DNA of 64,000 bases from Chryseobacterium sediminis (GCF_008386505.1 NZ_VUNZ01000001.1:2473937-2537936), one strand, 5' to 3'. Shown: positions 17,224-27,249, numbered from the stretch's first letter. Translations and numbers: made by a program. The notes: generated by a model from the sequence alone, not told the origin.

Positions 17224-18516
17224 TTAATTACCTACAATCGTCTTAGCTGTTACAAATTCTTTTAAAGCCAATAGAGACAATTCAGTTCCATATCCTGAAG
17301 CTTTTGATCCTCCGAACGGAAAACGCGGATCAGAGCTTGTCATTCTGTTAATATTGACAGTTCCTGATTCAAGGTTTTCAATGAAGAATAACTGGCGGTC
17401 TTTATTTGCAGTCCATACGGAATTGGAAAGCCCAAAAGGAATATCATTAGCCATTTGTAAAGCTTCTTCATCATTTTTTGCAATCATAACCATACCGAGA
17501 GGTCCAAAAAGTTCTTCCTTTAAAATCGGATTTCCTTCCTGAACTCTGATTAAACCTGGCTGAAATTCATTTTCTGAAATTCTTTCCAGAGGAATAATAA
17601 TTTCTGCTCCATTTTCCAATGCTCTGTTGAATTGAGCTTCCAACTCGTCAGCAAGGTCCGGTCTTGCCATTCCTGCCAATTTTGTTTCTTTATCTAAAGG
17701 ATCTCCAATTTCATATTTTTTATATTCTTCAATGAATATAGGAAGAAATTCATTTTCGATCTTTTCTTCAATGATAAATCTTTTTGCTGCAGTACAAGTT
17801 TGTCCACAGTTTTGGAGGCGGGATTTTACCCCAGCTTTTGCAGCTTCCTCCAGATTAGCATCATCAAAAATGATAAATGCATCACTTCCGCCTAATTCAA
17901 GCAAAGATTTTTTGATATTTAAACCAGCTATTGAAGCTACTTCTCCTCCAGCTTTTCCACTCCCTGTGAGACTTACACCTCTTACAGCATCATGTTCAAG
18001 GATTTCCTTCACTGCTTTATGTCCCACTTCAAGATTCTGAAAAATTCCTTCCGGAAAACCTGCTTCCAAAAGAACTTCTTCAATGGCATTTCCGCTTCCG
18101 AAACAAATTGAAGCATGCTTCAAAACTATTGTATTTCCAGCCAAAATTGCTGGAGTAGCAAATCTCAATACCTGCCAGAAAGGAAAATTCCATGGCATTA
18201 CTCCTAAAATAACCCCTTTCGGAGCATAATGAACTTCGGAATAAGCAAATTCAGATTCTACTTTTTCAGGTTTTAAAATATTATCAGCAGCGGCATAATA
18301 ATTCATCATTAAAGCACACTTTTCCACTTCAGCTATTGATTCTGAAATGGGCTTATTCATTTCCGTTGTAATTATTCTACCAAATTTCTCTGAATTATTC
18401 TTTAAAATTTCTGCTGCTTTTGCAATTAACTTCTGCCTTTCCTCAAACGGCACTTTTCTCCACACTGAAAACGCTTTATCTGCTTTAATAAGCTTGCTTT
18501 CAATTAATTGTTCCAT
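17224..18516 (-). CDS. NAD(P)-dependent aldehyde dehydrogenase (succinate-semialdehyde dehydrogenase type)
   Basis: Oxidises an aldehyde to the acid. The catalytic Cys is in NCGQTCTAAKRF (near residue 242) and the general-base Glu in LELGGSDAF (near 208). The cofactor region APKGVILGVMPWNFPFWQ is intact. Closest by eye are the short succinate-semialdehyde dehydrogenases (Sad/GabD type). At 430 residues it lacks about 20 N-terminal residues usual in the family (the part with the INPAT motif). An in-frame stop lies about 18 bases upstream of the ATG, so this is not a start-choice artefact. It follows hutG in the same direction after a 137-base gap. Confidence 0.9.
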   Translation of the reverse strand: MEQLIESKLIKADKAFSVWRKVPFEERQKLIAKAAEILKNNSEKFGRIITTEMNKPISESIAEVEKCALMMNYYAAADNILKPEKVESEFAYSEVHYAPKGVILGVMPWNFPFWQVLRFATPAILAGNTIVLKHASICFGSGNAIEEVLLEAGFPEGIFQNLEVGHKAVKEILEHDAVRGVSLTGSGKAGGEVASIAGLNIKKSLLELGGSDAFIIFDDANLEEAAKAGVKSRLQNCGQTCTAAKRFIIEEKIENEFLPIFIEEYKKYEIGDPLDKETKLAGMARPDLADELEAQFNRALENGAEIIIPLERISENEFQPGLIRVQEGNPILKEELFGPLGMVMIAKNDEEALQMANDIPFGLSNSVWTANKDRQLFFIENLESGTVNINRMTSSDPRFPFGGSKASGYGTELSLLALKEFVTAKTIVGN

Positions 18517-18653
18517 AATATAAATTCTGTTTTAAATTCAGCTAATGAATTTATGAGCGCTTTTATTTTAAAAGCACGGTGAAATTAGCAAATTCCATTC
18601 CTTAAGGGTCAATAAAATAATGATTTTCTCTATCGGAAGAATATAACTTTATC

Positions 18654-19574
18654 TTACATCATTAGCCATTCATTCACAAGACATGCTGCCAGTCTTGCTG
18701 TTCGGTCCTGGATATCAAAAGAAGGATTAACTTCTGCCACATCCATTGCAACCAGTTTTTTATTTTTTAAGATATGTCTGTAAAAATGCATGAAGGTAGG
18801 ATCCGCAAAGATTCCATTGTACGCCGCAGCCGAAACTCCGGGAGCGATTGATGCATTAAAGACGTCCATACAAATTGTAAGATAGGCATAATCTACAGTA
18901 TCCAATAGTTCATCAATACGCTGATAGATGGATGGAAGATTTTCAAAAAACAGTTCATCGGCCAGGATATATTTCATTCTGTATTGATGCGCAGTATCAA
19001 AAAGCTTTAGCGTATTGGAGTTTCTCTGAATCCCAATATGCAGGGAATTAATAGGACCTTCCTGAGCAATCTGCCAGAATCCGGTACCTGAACTCGCCCC
19101 TACTCCTTTTTCCGGCTGCCTGTTATCAAAATGAGCATCAAGATTAATAATCCCTATTTTTTGCTCCGGAAAAGCTGTTTTGACTCCTAAATAATGCGCA
19201 TAAGTGACTTCATGGCCTCCGCCTAGGACAAGAGATTTTCCACCTTTTAAAAGGACTTTTGAAACATTTTTGGCAAGATTGTTCTGTGTATTTTCCAGAT
19301 TACCGTCGTCACAGGTAATATTTCCAAAATCCAGCATTGAAAAATCAGGAAGAATGACCGGAAAATTAGACATATTTTTCCTGATCACATCAGGTGCATC
19401 CTTAGCTCCCTGACGACCTTTGTTTCGCCTTACACCTTCATCTACAGCAAAACCATGCAGTACAAAGTCATCCGCTGCGATATTATCGTAATTACGTTCT
19501 TCTTTTACTCTTTGAAATATTCTGTGATGGAGAAGTTCTTCTCCGTCCAATCTGCCTTGCCAAATATTATTCAT
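18654..19574 (-). CDS. hutG: Formimidoylglutamase (arginase family)
   Basis: Histidine degradation: N-formimidoyl-L-glutamate + water gives glutamate + formamide. It is an arginase-fold enzyme of 306 residues. Manganese ligands are in GGGHEVTYAH (near 124), NLDAHFDNR (near 150) and the MDVFNASIAPG motif (near 240). It lies 83 bases after hutI, and the two act in consecutive steps. Other ureohydrolases such as agmatinase are possible by fold, but the neighbour and the ASIAPG variant favour HutG. Confidence 0.9.
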   Translation of the reverse strand: MNNIWQGRLDGEELLHHRIFQRVKEERNYDNIAADDFVLHGFAVDEGVRRNKGRQGAKDAPDVIRKNMSNFPVILPDFSMLDFGNITCDDGNLENTQNNLAKNVSKVLLKGGKSLVLGGGHEVTYAHYLGVKTAFPEQKIGIINLDAHFDNRQPEKGVGASSGTGFWQIAQEGPINSLHIGIQRNSNTLKLFDTAHQYRMKYILADELFFENLPSIYQRIDELLDTVDYAYLTICMDVFNASIAPGVSAAAYNGIFADPTFMHFYRHILKNKKLVAMDVAEVNPSFDIQDRTARLAACLVNEWLMM

Positions 19575-19657
19575 TTATTCAGTCATTTGCCTATTGTATG
19601 TATTCAATTAGCTGACATTGAAAATCTGCTCATTGAATAACAAAGTATGGTTAATTT

Positions 19658-20881
19658 TTAATTTTTATTCCCATCAATATAAACAAGTTCGGCTTTTAAG
19701 CTTCCCTGATTATACAGTACATTTTGGAAATTATTGGTTTTGAAAGTGACAAAATCTGCCTTTTTCCCCGCTTCAAGCTGTCCTCTATCCTCCAGATTAA
19801 GTGCGTATGCTGCACGGAAAGTCATTCCTGCCAACACTTCAGCAGTAGTTAGTTTCTGAAAAGTTGCTAAGATAGATGCCTGGGTAATTAAATTTCCCAT
19901 TGGGGCTGATCCCGGATTCCAGTCACTTGCAATGGCAACAATAGCTCCTGCATCTAATAATTTCCTTACGGGAGTAAATTTTTCCCCTAGTCCTAAACTT
20001 GCTCCGGGAAGCGCTGTTGCTACGGTATCAGACTTTGCCAAAAATTCGATATCCTCATCAATCGTTGCTTCTAAATGGTCTGCAGACTTCGCTCCCACTT
20101 CTACTGCAATTCTTGAACTCCCTGGCGTAAACTGATCTGCATGAACGGTAATTTCAAAACCTAATGTTTTTGCTTTAAGTAAGAATTCTTTACTCTCTTC
20201 AGGCTGAAATGCAGACTTTTCGATAAAAATGTCTACTCTGTTCGCCAATTCTTCTTCTTTTACTTTTGGTAAAATTTCGGTAATGATATAGTCAAGATAT
20301 TCAGGATTGCTTCCTTCAAAGTCTCTAGGTTTTAAATGAGCCGAAAGACAGGTAGGAACTAAAGTAGCCTTAGTTTCATTCTGTGCTTTTTTAATAATTC
20401 TAAGCATTTTCAGCTCGTTTTCCACATCCAGACCGTAGCCGCTCTTGACTTCAATGGTTGTAATTCCTAAATCAATCAAAAAATTGATTCTTTCCACTAA
20501 AGTTTTAAGTAATTCTTCTTCTGATGCGTTTCTTGTATGCTGTACAGAACTCCAGATTCCACCACCGCTTTCAGCAATTTCCAGATAGGTTTTCCCTGCA
20601 TTACGCATCGCAAAATCATTAGCGCGGTTGCCTCCGAAACAAATATGGGTATGTGAGTCTACAAAAGCAGGAAGAACAATCTGCTCTCCTTCGATGTTTT
20701 CGATTTCTATGGTAGGGTTTTCTGTTTTTAATGTTTCAAAATTTCCAACTTTCTGAATAGTATTCTGATCTATTACAATTCCTCCGTCTACAATAATTTC
20801 AATTTGTTCATCGGAAAGTTTTCCTCTTAATGGTAAGTTAGCAAGCGTTACCACCTGCTTAAATGGTCCTATTAATTTCAT
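19658..20881 (-). CDS. hutI: Imidazolonepropionase
   Basis: Third step of histidine degradation: 4-imidazolone-5-propanoate is hydrolysed to N-formimidoyl-glutamate. An amidohydrolase-fold enzyme of 407 residues. Metal-binding motif VDSHTHICFGG lies near residue 71, with further ligands in EITVHADQF (near 238) and ASDWNPGSAPMG (near 318). It is the first gene of the hutI-hutG pair. hutH and hutU are not in the window. Confidence 0.96.
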   Translation of the reverse strand: MKLIGPFKQVVTLANLPLRGKLSDEQIEIIVDGGIVIDQNTIQKVGNFETLKTENPTIEIENIEGEQIVLPAFVDSHTHICFGGNRANDFAMRNAGKTYLEIAESGGGIWSSVQHTRNASEEELLKTLVERINFLIDLGITTIEVKSGYGLDVENELKMLRIIKKAQNETKATLVPTCLSAHLKPRDFEGSNPEYLDYIITEILPKVKEEELANRVDIFIEKSAFQPEESKEFLLKAKTLGFEITVHADQFTPGSSRIAVEVGAKSADHLEATIDEDIEFLAKSDTVATALPGASLGLGEKFTPVRKLLDAGAIVAIASDWNPGSAPMGNLITQASILATFQKLTTAEVLAGMTFRAAYALNLEDRGQLEAGKKADFVTFKTNNFQNVLYNQGSLKAELVYIDGNKN

Positions 20882-21113
20882 TAGTTTAAAGTTAATGCTA
20901 ATGTTCAGATTGAGGCTGATTCATTTATCATCAGAGCCTTCCTTCTAAACAATCAAAATTTCAATAATTTTTATGAATAATTTCTCCTCTCAAAATTACT
21001 TAAAATATCCCAATTATTTAAATCTTAGCGGTTCTCATTTTTTACCTTGTCTTAAACTCATCATCAATCTTAACCTTTTCTCAATCTGCCCTTCAACCTT
21101 AGTCTAAATTTGC

Positions 21114-21121
21114 TATCTTTG
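21114..21121 (+). promoter_or_regulatory. -7 box of the ruvB promoter
   Basis: TATCTTTG lies 19 bases before the ATG of ruvB and matches TAnnTTTG. No clear -33 element. Confidence 0.45.
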
Positions 21122-21140
21122 AGGTAAATGAAATGAATTA

Positions 21141-22163
21141 ATGCCAGATTTTTTACATCCAGATAAGGAAAACTACTCACGCGAGGAGCTGATGCAGGAA
21201 GAGCAGATCCGTCCCCAGAGCTTTAAAGATTTTGCGGGACAGAGAAAAACGCTGGAGAACCTTGAAGTTTTTGTTACCGCTGCAAAAAGACGTGGCGGAG
21301 CTTTAGATCATGTTTTATTGCACGGTCCGCCGGGACTTGGTAAAACCACTTTGGCCAACATTATTGCCAATGAGCTTGGAGTAAACTGTAAGATTACTTC
21401 CGGTCCTGTGTTGGATAAACCCGGCAGTTTAGCTGGTTTATTGACCAATCTGGAAGAGAATGATGTTCTTTTCATTGATGAAATTCACCGTCTTTCTCCT
21501 GTTGTAGAGGAATATCTGTATTCTGCAATGGAAGATTATAAGATTGATATTATGCTGGAAACAGGTCCTAATGCCAGAAGTGTGCAGATCGGGCTGAATC
21601 CTTTTACCTTAGTAGGAGCCACTACAAGAAGTGGAATGCTTACCAAACCTATGCTTGCCCGATTCGGGATTCAAAGCAGACTGGAATATTATTCTATTGA
21701 ACTTTTGTCAATGATTATCCAACGAAGTGCAAGAGTTTTGGGAGTTGTTATTTATGAAGATGCAGCGATAGAAATTGCAAGAAGAAGCCGTGGAACCCCA
21801 AGAATTGCCAATGCATTACTGAGAAGGGTACGTGATTTTGCGGAGATCAAAGGGAATGGTGAAATTGAGATCAATATTACAAAATATGCACTGGACTCTC
21901 TCAATGTGGATGAATTTGGATTGGATGAAATGGATAATAAGATCATGCGTGTCATGATTGAAAACTTCAAAGGAAAGCCGGTTGGTATTTCTGCTTTGGC
22001 CACATCTATTGCTGAAAATCCTGAAACACTGGAGGAAGTTTATGAGCCGTTTTTGATTCAGGAAGGATTTATTATCAGAACTCCGAGAGGAAGAGAAGTT
22101 ACAGACAAGGCTTACAAGCATTTAAATATTACCAGACCTAAAAATCCAGGAGAACTTTTTTAG
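21141..22163 (+). CDS. ruvB: Holliday junction branch migration helicase RuvB
   Basis: AAA+ motor that drives branch migration with RuvA. Walker [10 protein letters not shown] (near 61-69), Walker [11 protein letters not shown] (near 110), sensor 1 GATTRSGML and the arginine finger [12 protein letters not shown] are all present. The C-terminal winged helix (about 260-335) ends with [13 protein letters not shown]. The 340-residue length is standard. It starts a plus-strand series with three further genes. Confidence 0.98.
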   Translation: MPDFLHPDKENYSREELMQEEQIRPQSFKDFAGQRKTLENLEVFVTAAKRRGGALDHVLLHGPPGLGKTTLANIIANELGVNCKITSGPVLDKPGSLAGLLTNLEENDVLFIDEIHRLSPVVEEYLYSAMEDYKIDIMLETGPNARSVQIGLNPFTLVGATTRSGMLTKPMLARFGIQSRLEYYSIELLSMIIQRSARVLGVVIYEDAAIEIARRSRGTPRIANALLRRVRDFAEIKGNGEIEINITKYALDSLNVDEFGLDEMDNKIMRVMIENFKGKPVGISALATSIAENPETLEEVYEPFLIQEGFIIRTPRGREVTDKAYKHLNITRPKNPGELF

Positions 22164-22205
22164 TTCAAGGTCTAAAGGTTAAGGTTAATGAGAGTTTATT
22201 AGTTT

Positions 22206-22817
22206 ATGTTTATACCCAAATTATACAGAAGCGAAGATTACAATTTGATGAGAGAGATCATCAAAGAAAATTCTTTTGCGTTACTGATTTCTTCTGTTGA
22301 CAAAATCCGGGCGACTCATGCTATGATGATGTTAAATGAAGATGATCCGGAAAATGCTTATATTGAAACTCATATTTCGAGAGCCAATCCACAAGCGAAA
22401 ACCTTAAAAAACGGAGATGAAGTTCTTTGTGATTTTTTAGGGGCTCATACTTATATTTCCAGCAGCTGGTACGATCATATTAATGTTTCTACCTGGAATT
22501 ATGAAGCAGTACAGATCTACGGTAAGATTAAACTGATGAATCATGATGAACTTTATGCTCATTTGGACAAATTAACATCCAAATATGAAAAATTTCAGCA
22601 ATGTCCAATGATGGTGAAGGATATGGGAAAAGAATTTGTGGAAAAGGAAATGAAAGGTGCTTTCGGCATTAAAATAATTCCTAACGAAATATTTATCAAA
22701 CAAAAACTTTCTCAGAACAGAAAAGAAGTTGATTATGACAGCATTATCAACCATCTTGAGGGCTCTGATGATAACGCAAGAAAGATTGCGGAGAAAATGA
22801 AAGTAATAAAGAAATAA
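22206..22817 (+). CDS. FMN-binding negative transcriptional regulator, PaiB family
   Basis: A 203-residue split-barrel protein of the PaiB family, named after the Bacillus repressor of sporulation and protease genes. The family start MFIPKLYRSEDYNLMREII and the motif SSWYDHINVSTWNYEAVQ are clear. It lacks a helix-turn-helix, so a direct DNA-binding role is uncertain, and FMN-binding oxidoreductase activity is an alternative. It lies 42 bases after ruvB and 13 bases before the metallo-hydrolase gene. Confidence 0.9.
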   Translation: MFIPKLYRSEDYNLMREIIKENSFALLISSVDKIRATHAMMMLNEDDPENAYIETHISRANPQAKTLKNGDEVLCDFLGAHTYISSSWYDHINVSTWNYEAVQIYGKIKLMNHDELYAHLDKLTSKYEKFQQCPMMVKDMGKEFVEKEMKGAFGIKIIPNEIFIKQKLSQNRKEVDYDSIINHLEGSDDNARKIAEKMKVIKK

Positions 22818-22830
22818 TCAAAATATACAT

Positions 22831-23697
22831 ATGAAGTTATATCCAATACAATGTGGAAAATTTAAACTGGACGGCGGTGCTATGTTTGGAGTCGTCCCGA
22901 AGAGTCTGTGGGAAAAAACAAACCCTGCAGACGAAAAAAACCTAATAGAACTGGGAACACGTTCCCTACTTATTGAAGACGGAAAAAAACTAATCCTGGT
23001 AGACTGCGGTCTTGGTAATAAGCAGGATGATAAATTTTTCGGACATTATTCTCTTTTTGGAGATGATACTCTTGATAAAAATCTAAAGAAATACGGCTTT
23101 ATAAAGGAAGATATTACGGATGTATTCCTTACCCATCTTCACTTCGATCATTGTGGCGGTGCTATAGAATGGAATGATGACAGAACCGGATACAGACCTG
23201 CTTTCAAAAATGCCAATTTCTGGACCAATGAAAATCACTGGCAATGGGCTACAGAACCTAATGCGAGAGAAAAAGCAAGTTTTCTGAAAGAAAATATTAT
23301 GCCGATACAGGAAAGCGGTCAGCTTAACTTTCTGCCTCTTCCTACTACCGGAAATTATGGTTTTGCTCCGGATCTGAAGATGGACGTCATCTTTGTGGAT
23401 GGACATACAGAAAAACAAATGCTTCCGGTCATTCAATACCAGGAAAAAACAGTCGTTTTTGCGGCAGATCTTATTCCTACAGCAGGACATATCAACCCGG
23501 TATATGTGATGGGATATGATACCAGACCTCTTTTAACAATGGAAGAGAAAGGAAAATTCCTGAAGCAGTGTGTAGATAACGAATATTTACTGTTCTTTGA
23601 ACATGATGCTCATAATGAGCTTGCAAGTCTTAAAATGACCGATAAAGGGGTAAGACTTGATGAGACGTTTACCTTTAATGATGTTTTTGGATATTAA
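22831..23697 (+). CDS. MBL-fold metallo-hydrolase
   Basis: A metallo-beta-lactamase-fold hydrolase of 288 residues. The zinc motif HLHFDHCGG (near 105-113) is the HxHxDH signature, with further ligands at GHTEKQM (near 191) and the DLIPTAGH region. The last ligand is likely His in FFEHDAHNE near 256. The substrate cannot be told; quorum-quenching lactonases and related esterases share this layout. Cytoplasmic (no signal peptide). It is followed 9 bases later by coaE. Confidence 0.9.
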   Translation: MKLYPIQCGKFKLDGGAMFGVVPKSLWEKTNPADEKNLIELGTRSLLIEDGKKLILVDCGLGNKQDDKFFGHYSLFGDDTLDKNLKKYGFIKEDITDVFLTHLHFDHCGGAIEWNDDRTGYRPAFKNANFWTNENHWQWATEPNAREKASFLKENIMPIQESGQLNFLPLPTTGNYGFAPDLKMDVIFVDGHTEKQMLPVIQYQEKTVVFAADLIPTAGHINPVYVMGYDTRPLLTMEEKGKFLKQCVDNEYLLFFEHDAHNELASLKMTDKGVRLDETFTFNDVFGY

Positions 23698-23706
23698 TTT
23701 TAAATC

Positions 23707-24336
23707 ATGGAAGAATTACATTCAGAAACACAACAAGCTGAACCGGAACCAGCACCCAAGATCATTGGTTTAACAGGCGGAATCGGCTCCGGGAAAACTA
23801 CAGTAGCCCGCTTTATAGAGGAATTCGGATTTCCTGTATATTACTCCGATGACAGAGCAAAGGCAATCGTCAATGAGAGTGAAGATCTGAAAATAAAGAT
23901 TAAGGAACTTCTTGGTGAAGATGCTTATGATGAAAACGGGTTGTATGACAGAAAATTTGTTGCCAGTAAGGTCTTCAACAATAATGATCTGCTCCAGCAA
24001 TTGAATGAAATCATACATCCGGCTGTACGAATCGATTTTGAAAATTGGGTTAAGAAGCAAAGCAAATATTTGGTTTTCAAAGAAACTGCATTATTGTTTG
24101 AATTAAAACTTAACAGACAATGTTATAAATCTCTTTTGGTAACAGCTGAGGATAATATCAGAGCTAAGAGAGTAATGGACAGAGATAATAAAACCTATCG
24201 TGAGGTAGAGGCTGTTATGGAAAAACAGATGCCCGAAAGGGATAAAATTAAAATGGCAGATTGTATCATCTACAACAATACCAATCTGGAAGAATTAAAA
24301 GAACAGACTGAGAAAGTAATCTTTGCTATTGAATAA
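23707..24336 (+). CDS. coaE: Dephospho-CoA kinase
   Basis: Last step of coenzyme A synthesis: phosphorylates dephospho-CoA at the ribose 3'-hydroxyl. The P-loop GLTGGIGSGKTTVAR lies at about residues 21-35, and the CoA-binding segment FVFKETALLFE near 120. At 209 residues it has an N-terminal extension of about 17 acidic residues before the normal start; no internal ATG offers a shorter form. A bidirectional terminator follows. Confidence 0.96.
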   Translation: MEELHSETQQAEPEPAPKIIGLTGGIGSGKTTVARFIEEFGFPVYYSDDRAKAIVNESEDLKIKIKELLGEDAYDENGLYDRKFVASKVFNNNDLLQQLNEIIHPAVRIDFENWVKKQSKYLVFKETALLFELKLNRQCYKSLLVTAEDNIRAKRVMDRDNKTYREVEAVMEKQMPERDKIKMADCIIYNNTNLEELKEQTEKVIFAIE

Positions 24337-24369
24337 GATATTCTTTAAGATTTCTTCTCACTAAAAATA

Positions 24370-24394
24370 AAAGCCCTCATTTTCTGAGGGCTTT
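24370..24394. terminator. Bidirectional terminator between coaE and the T9SS protein gene
   Basis: A perfect 10-base-pair stem (24370-24379 with 24385-24394) with flanking A and T runs, placed between two convergent genes. Confidence 0.85.
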
Positions 24395-24397
24395 AGT

Positions 24398-26830
24398 TTA
24401 TTCCTTTATAAATTTCTTTTGGATGGTATTTCCATTATCTTCAATATATATTACGTAAACACTGTTGATCAGTTTACTCATATCAATCTTATTATTTACT
24501 ATTATTCCACCTGATATAAATTGGCCGGAAACATTATATAGCTTATAATTAGCCTTTCTACTAATATTTTTTACATATAACAAAGTTCTTACCGGATTCG
24601 GATAAATCAGAACTTCATTCTGATCAAGTGAATTAGGTACCTGCTTTTTTTGAATGACCACTTTATAGTCCTCTACTTCTCCGTTTTTGATGTTAGTACA
24701 GTTTACTGGGATACCGTCTCTTTCCATTGCTACTCTCATCACTACATATTTGTGATCTGTCATACTTATAAAAGCATCAGCAGGAACATTGAATTTACCT
24801 GATACAGGGCTGTCTGAATTTGGTAAAGAAGTAAATACTCTTTCATTGATATCAAACTCTCCGTTTCTGTTGAAGTCAATCCATACTGCGATTCCCTCGT
24901 TGTAAGTAATTCCTGTCCATTTCTTTTCGATGATGATCTCATTGTCAGTTGATCCCTGAATCATCTCGATGAATGTTTTAGGAACTCCTGTATAATCTGT
25001 ATACGTTGATGCTCCTGAATCATTCTCTATTGTTTTCTTACCGGCAGGCTTCACAGTAACTTTAGAAATATGCTCACCTGTAGAACTTCCTGAATGCATC
25101 TGACAGTAAATTATTGTAGGAGTTGTGAAGTAATATGGAGGAGTATGGTTTCCTGGTGTACCGTTACAGATATTCACCACCTGCATTTCATATTTAGTTA
25201 ATTCTGTAAGACCTGTTAATACAAGGTTATTAACTAATGATGGTACTTCTGTCCAGCTTGGAATTCCCACTTTTCTATATCTAAGAACGTAAGTCGCTCC
25301 TGGGTACGGATCCCATTGAATCGCTGCCGATGTAGGAAGCAATTGAGTAATTGTTAATCCCGAAGGTGGATTTTCACACATCCTTTGTGTAGTAAATACT
25401 TTAGGATTAGAATATGGATTTATAACCGTACTTCCAACACATTGATTCGCAATTTGTACTTCATATGTTTTATTGGCACTTAAACCTGTAAGATTAAAAG
25501 TACTGGCAGGAGGTACTGGCAACGGTACCTGGTTCCATAATGCTGTTCCTACTTCTCTCCATCTCATTACATAGGTAGAACCTGTCGAAACCGGCGACCA
25601 TTCAATCAACGCAGACGTTGATGTAATATTACTCACCATTACATTTGGAGGAGCCGGATCACACCTTGTTACAAACTCATTATGAGAATAAACTCCCGCT
25701 ATTCCATTGCAGATTCCTGCAATCTCAACTTCATATAATGTAGCGGGTAATAAATTAGCCATATTAAAAGTATTCATTACCTGTGGAGGTAAAGCTGCCG
25801 CCTGATTGGTCACTATCCAGTTTAAAGTTCCGACAGGTCTGTATCTTATCTGATACTCTCCTACCCCATTATTCATAGGCCATTGTACAGAAGCGGAATT
25901 ATGAGTCATACCAGCCACAGTAACTATTGGAAGAACAGCATTACAATCTAATGTTTTAAAATTCCCTCCAGAGACCCAGAGACTTTTATTAGCCCCACAC
26001 ACAGAACGTATCCACCAGTAATAAGTAGTATTCGGCAACAGCTGAGATAAGCTTGCTAAAACAACATTGGAAGCACCTGTAGCCGCTGTATTCTGATCAG
26101 GAGGAATATTTGTTGTTGTCAGATAATATTCATATCCATTTGGAGGCAGAGCTGGAGCCAACCAATTCAGCTGTGCAGTAGTAGATGTTATTAAAGTTAC
26201 AGGCATTGGTGTAGGGAGAAAACACCTTCCAAGATAAATATTATCCACAGCAGCTGGCGGTTGAATTCCACTGTTATTATTATTTCTCCATTCAAATACT
26301 AACCGAAGATTCGTCCCTGCAAAACTGCTTAAATTCAAATTTGAATTGGTATAAGTCTGCCATGTAGACTGTGCATTGAAACTAGTACCTACTTTTATTC
26401 TTCCAGCCCCTGCTGTAATACCTGTTCCTGCTACCGGAGTAAAAGAACTTGGCACAAGCCATACTGTAAGATAATCCTGATCATTTTCTCCTGCTGCTCT
26501 CCAATCGAAGGATAAAACAGTAATTGTTGTTCCTGCAGGAATAACAATATCTCTATAAGTATGAACAATACTGGCAGAACCAGTATTATATGCATTTGTA
26601 CCTCCATTTGTATTGGAAATATAGATAGCGCGGGCAGGATTTCCCGCAGCGTTGCCATACTCCCATTTATTTGTTTGTGCAGTATTTACAAAAGTAAAAT
26701 TTCCATTATCAGCACTGAAGTCCTGTTTGTAAGGAAACGGAGCAGGAGCAATAGCATTACAAGATGCAAGTATTAGAGCAACAGTAAGAATACTTAATAA
26801 CTTAAGTACAATATATTGTCTGGTTCTCAT
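24398..26830 (-). CDS. T9SS-secreted fibronectin type III / GEVED domain protein
   Basis: Secreted surface protein of 810 residues. It has a signal sequence with a possible lipobox (LILASC, Cys near 24), a jelly-roll-like domain with HTYRDIVIP (about 30-205), and four fibronectin type III repeats (about 207-572). Then come a GEVED domain (about 575-700, with WIDFNRNGEFD and GEVEDYKV) and a type A T9SS sorting domain (about 735-810, with YPNPV and a final KKFIKE). No catalytic motif is visible, so adhesion or scaffolding is a reasonable guess. The last third is nearly identical to the end of the 1476-residue neighbour. Confidence 0.9.
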   Translation of the reverse strand: MRTRQYIVLKLLSILTVALILASCNAIAPAPFPYKQDFSADNGNFTFVNTAQTNKWEYGNAAGNPARAIYISNTNGGTNAYNTGSASIVHTYRDIVIPAGTTITVLSFDWRAAGENDQDYLTVWLVPSSFTPVAGTGITAGAGRIKVGTSFNAQSTWQTYTNSNLNLSSFAGTNLRLVFEWRNNNNSGIQPPAAVDNIYLGRCFLPTPMPVTLITSTTAQLNWLAPALPPNGYEYYLTTTNIPPDQNTAATGASNVVLASLSQLLPNTTYYWWIRSVCGANKSLWVSGGNFKTLDCNAVLPIVTVAGMTHNSASVQWPMNNGVGEYQIRYRPVGTLNWIVTNQAAALPPQVMNTFNMANLLPATLYEVEIAGICNGIAGVYSHNEFVTRCDPAPPNVMVSNITSTSALIEWSPVSTGSTYVMRWREVGTALWNQVPLPVPPASTFNLTGLSANKTYEVQIANQCVGSTVINPYSNPKVFTTQRMCENPPSGLTITQLLPTSAAIQWDPYPGATYVLRYRKVGIPSWTEVPSLVNNLVLTGLTELTKYEMQVVNICNGTPGNHTPPYYFTTPTIIYCQMHSGSSTGEHISKVTVKPAGKKTIENDSGASTYTDYTGVPKTFIEMIQGSTDNEIIIEKKWTGITYNEGIAVWIDFNRNGEFDINERVFTSLPNSDSPVSGKFNVPADAFISMTDHKYVVMRVAMERDGIPVNCTNIKNGEVEDYKVVIQKKQVPNSLDQNEVLIYPNPVRTLLYVKNISRKANYKLYNVSGQFISGGIIVNNKIDMSKLINSVYVIYIEDNGNTIQKKFIKE

Positions 26831-26998
26831 CTAAGAAAAATTTACTGTGTTTCGACAAATTATTTTTGCATCCGCAGTATTTCCATTTAACAAAATCAGA
26901 TGACCTACTTTGCTAGGATCAGAAACTTCAACTTTCCATTTTTGAATGCTTAGCAGATAGAAATATGTGTCTACTAAAGAGGATAGAATTTTACTCAT
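26831..26998 (-). CDS. Possible small protein (55 residues), doubtful
   Basis: A short frame starting MSKILSSLVDTYFYLL ends one base before the ATG of the T9SS gene, on the same strand. The close junction and reasonable amino-acid content (KVGHLILLNGNTADAK) argue for translation, perhaps a leader peptide. I recognise no family and see no ribosome-binding signal. An upstream ATG would give 66 residues. Confidence 0.25.
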   Translation of the reverse strand: MSKILSSLVDTYFYLLSIQKWKVEVSDPSKVGHLILLNGNTADAKIICRNTVNFS

Positions 26999-27249
26999 TT
27001 TGATATAATTTATTTTGATTAATAATAACATTTGAAAGAAAATTATACTTTACTTCGGTGTTCAAAATTATTATTAATTTCATAAAATAAAACCCAAATC
27101 AAAACCATTTCAACACAATAAGCACTCAATACGTATTAAATAAATCAAAAAAAACAACAATTTTATGTTAGAAGAAATGTTTGTTTTAATATTTCAAAAT
27201 GTCGAGAAAGTTTTTATTGTTCAAAAGAAACTTCTTGGAGAAAATATTA
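26999..27249. other. AT-rich spacer between two T9SS protein genes
   Basis: Strongly AT-rich with many short A/T runs. It should hold the promoter of the downstream 810-residue gene, but I could not find a convincing TAnnTTTG box near its start. No gene seen. Confidence 0.4.

Noticed and set aside
23083..23490. 135-codon minus-strand frame inside the MBL hydrolase gene
   Set aside because: Antisense to the zinc-motif region of a clear gene; composition rich in Cys, Phe and Arg is typical of a shadow.
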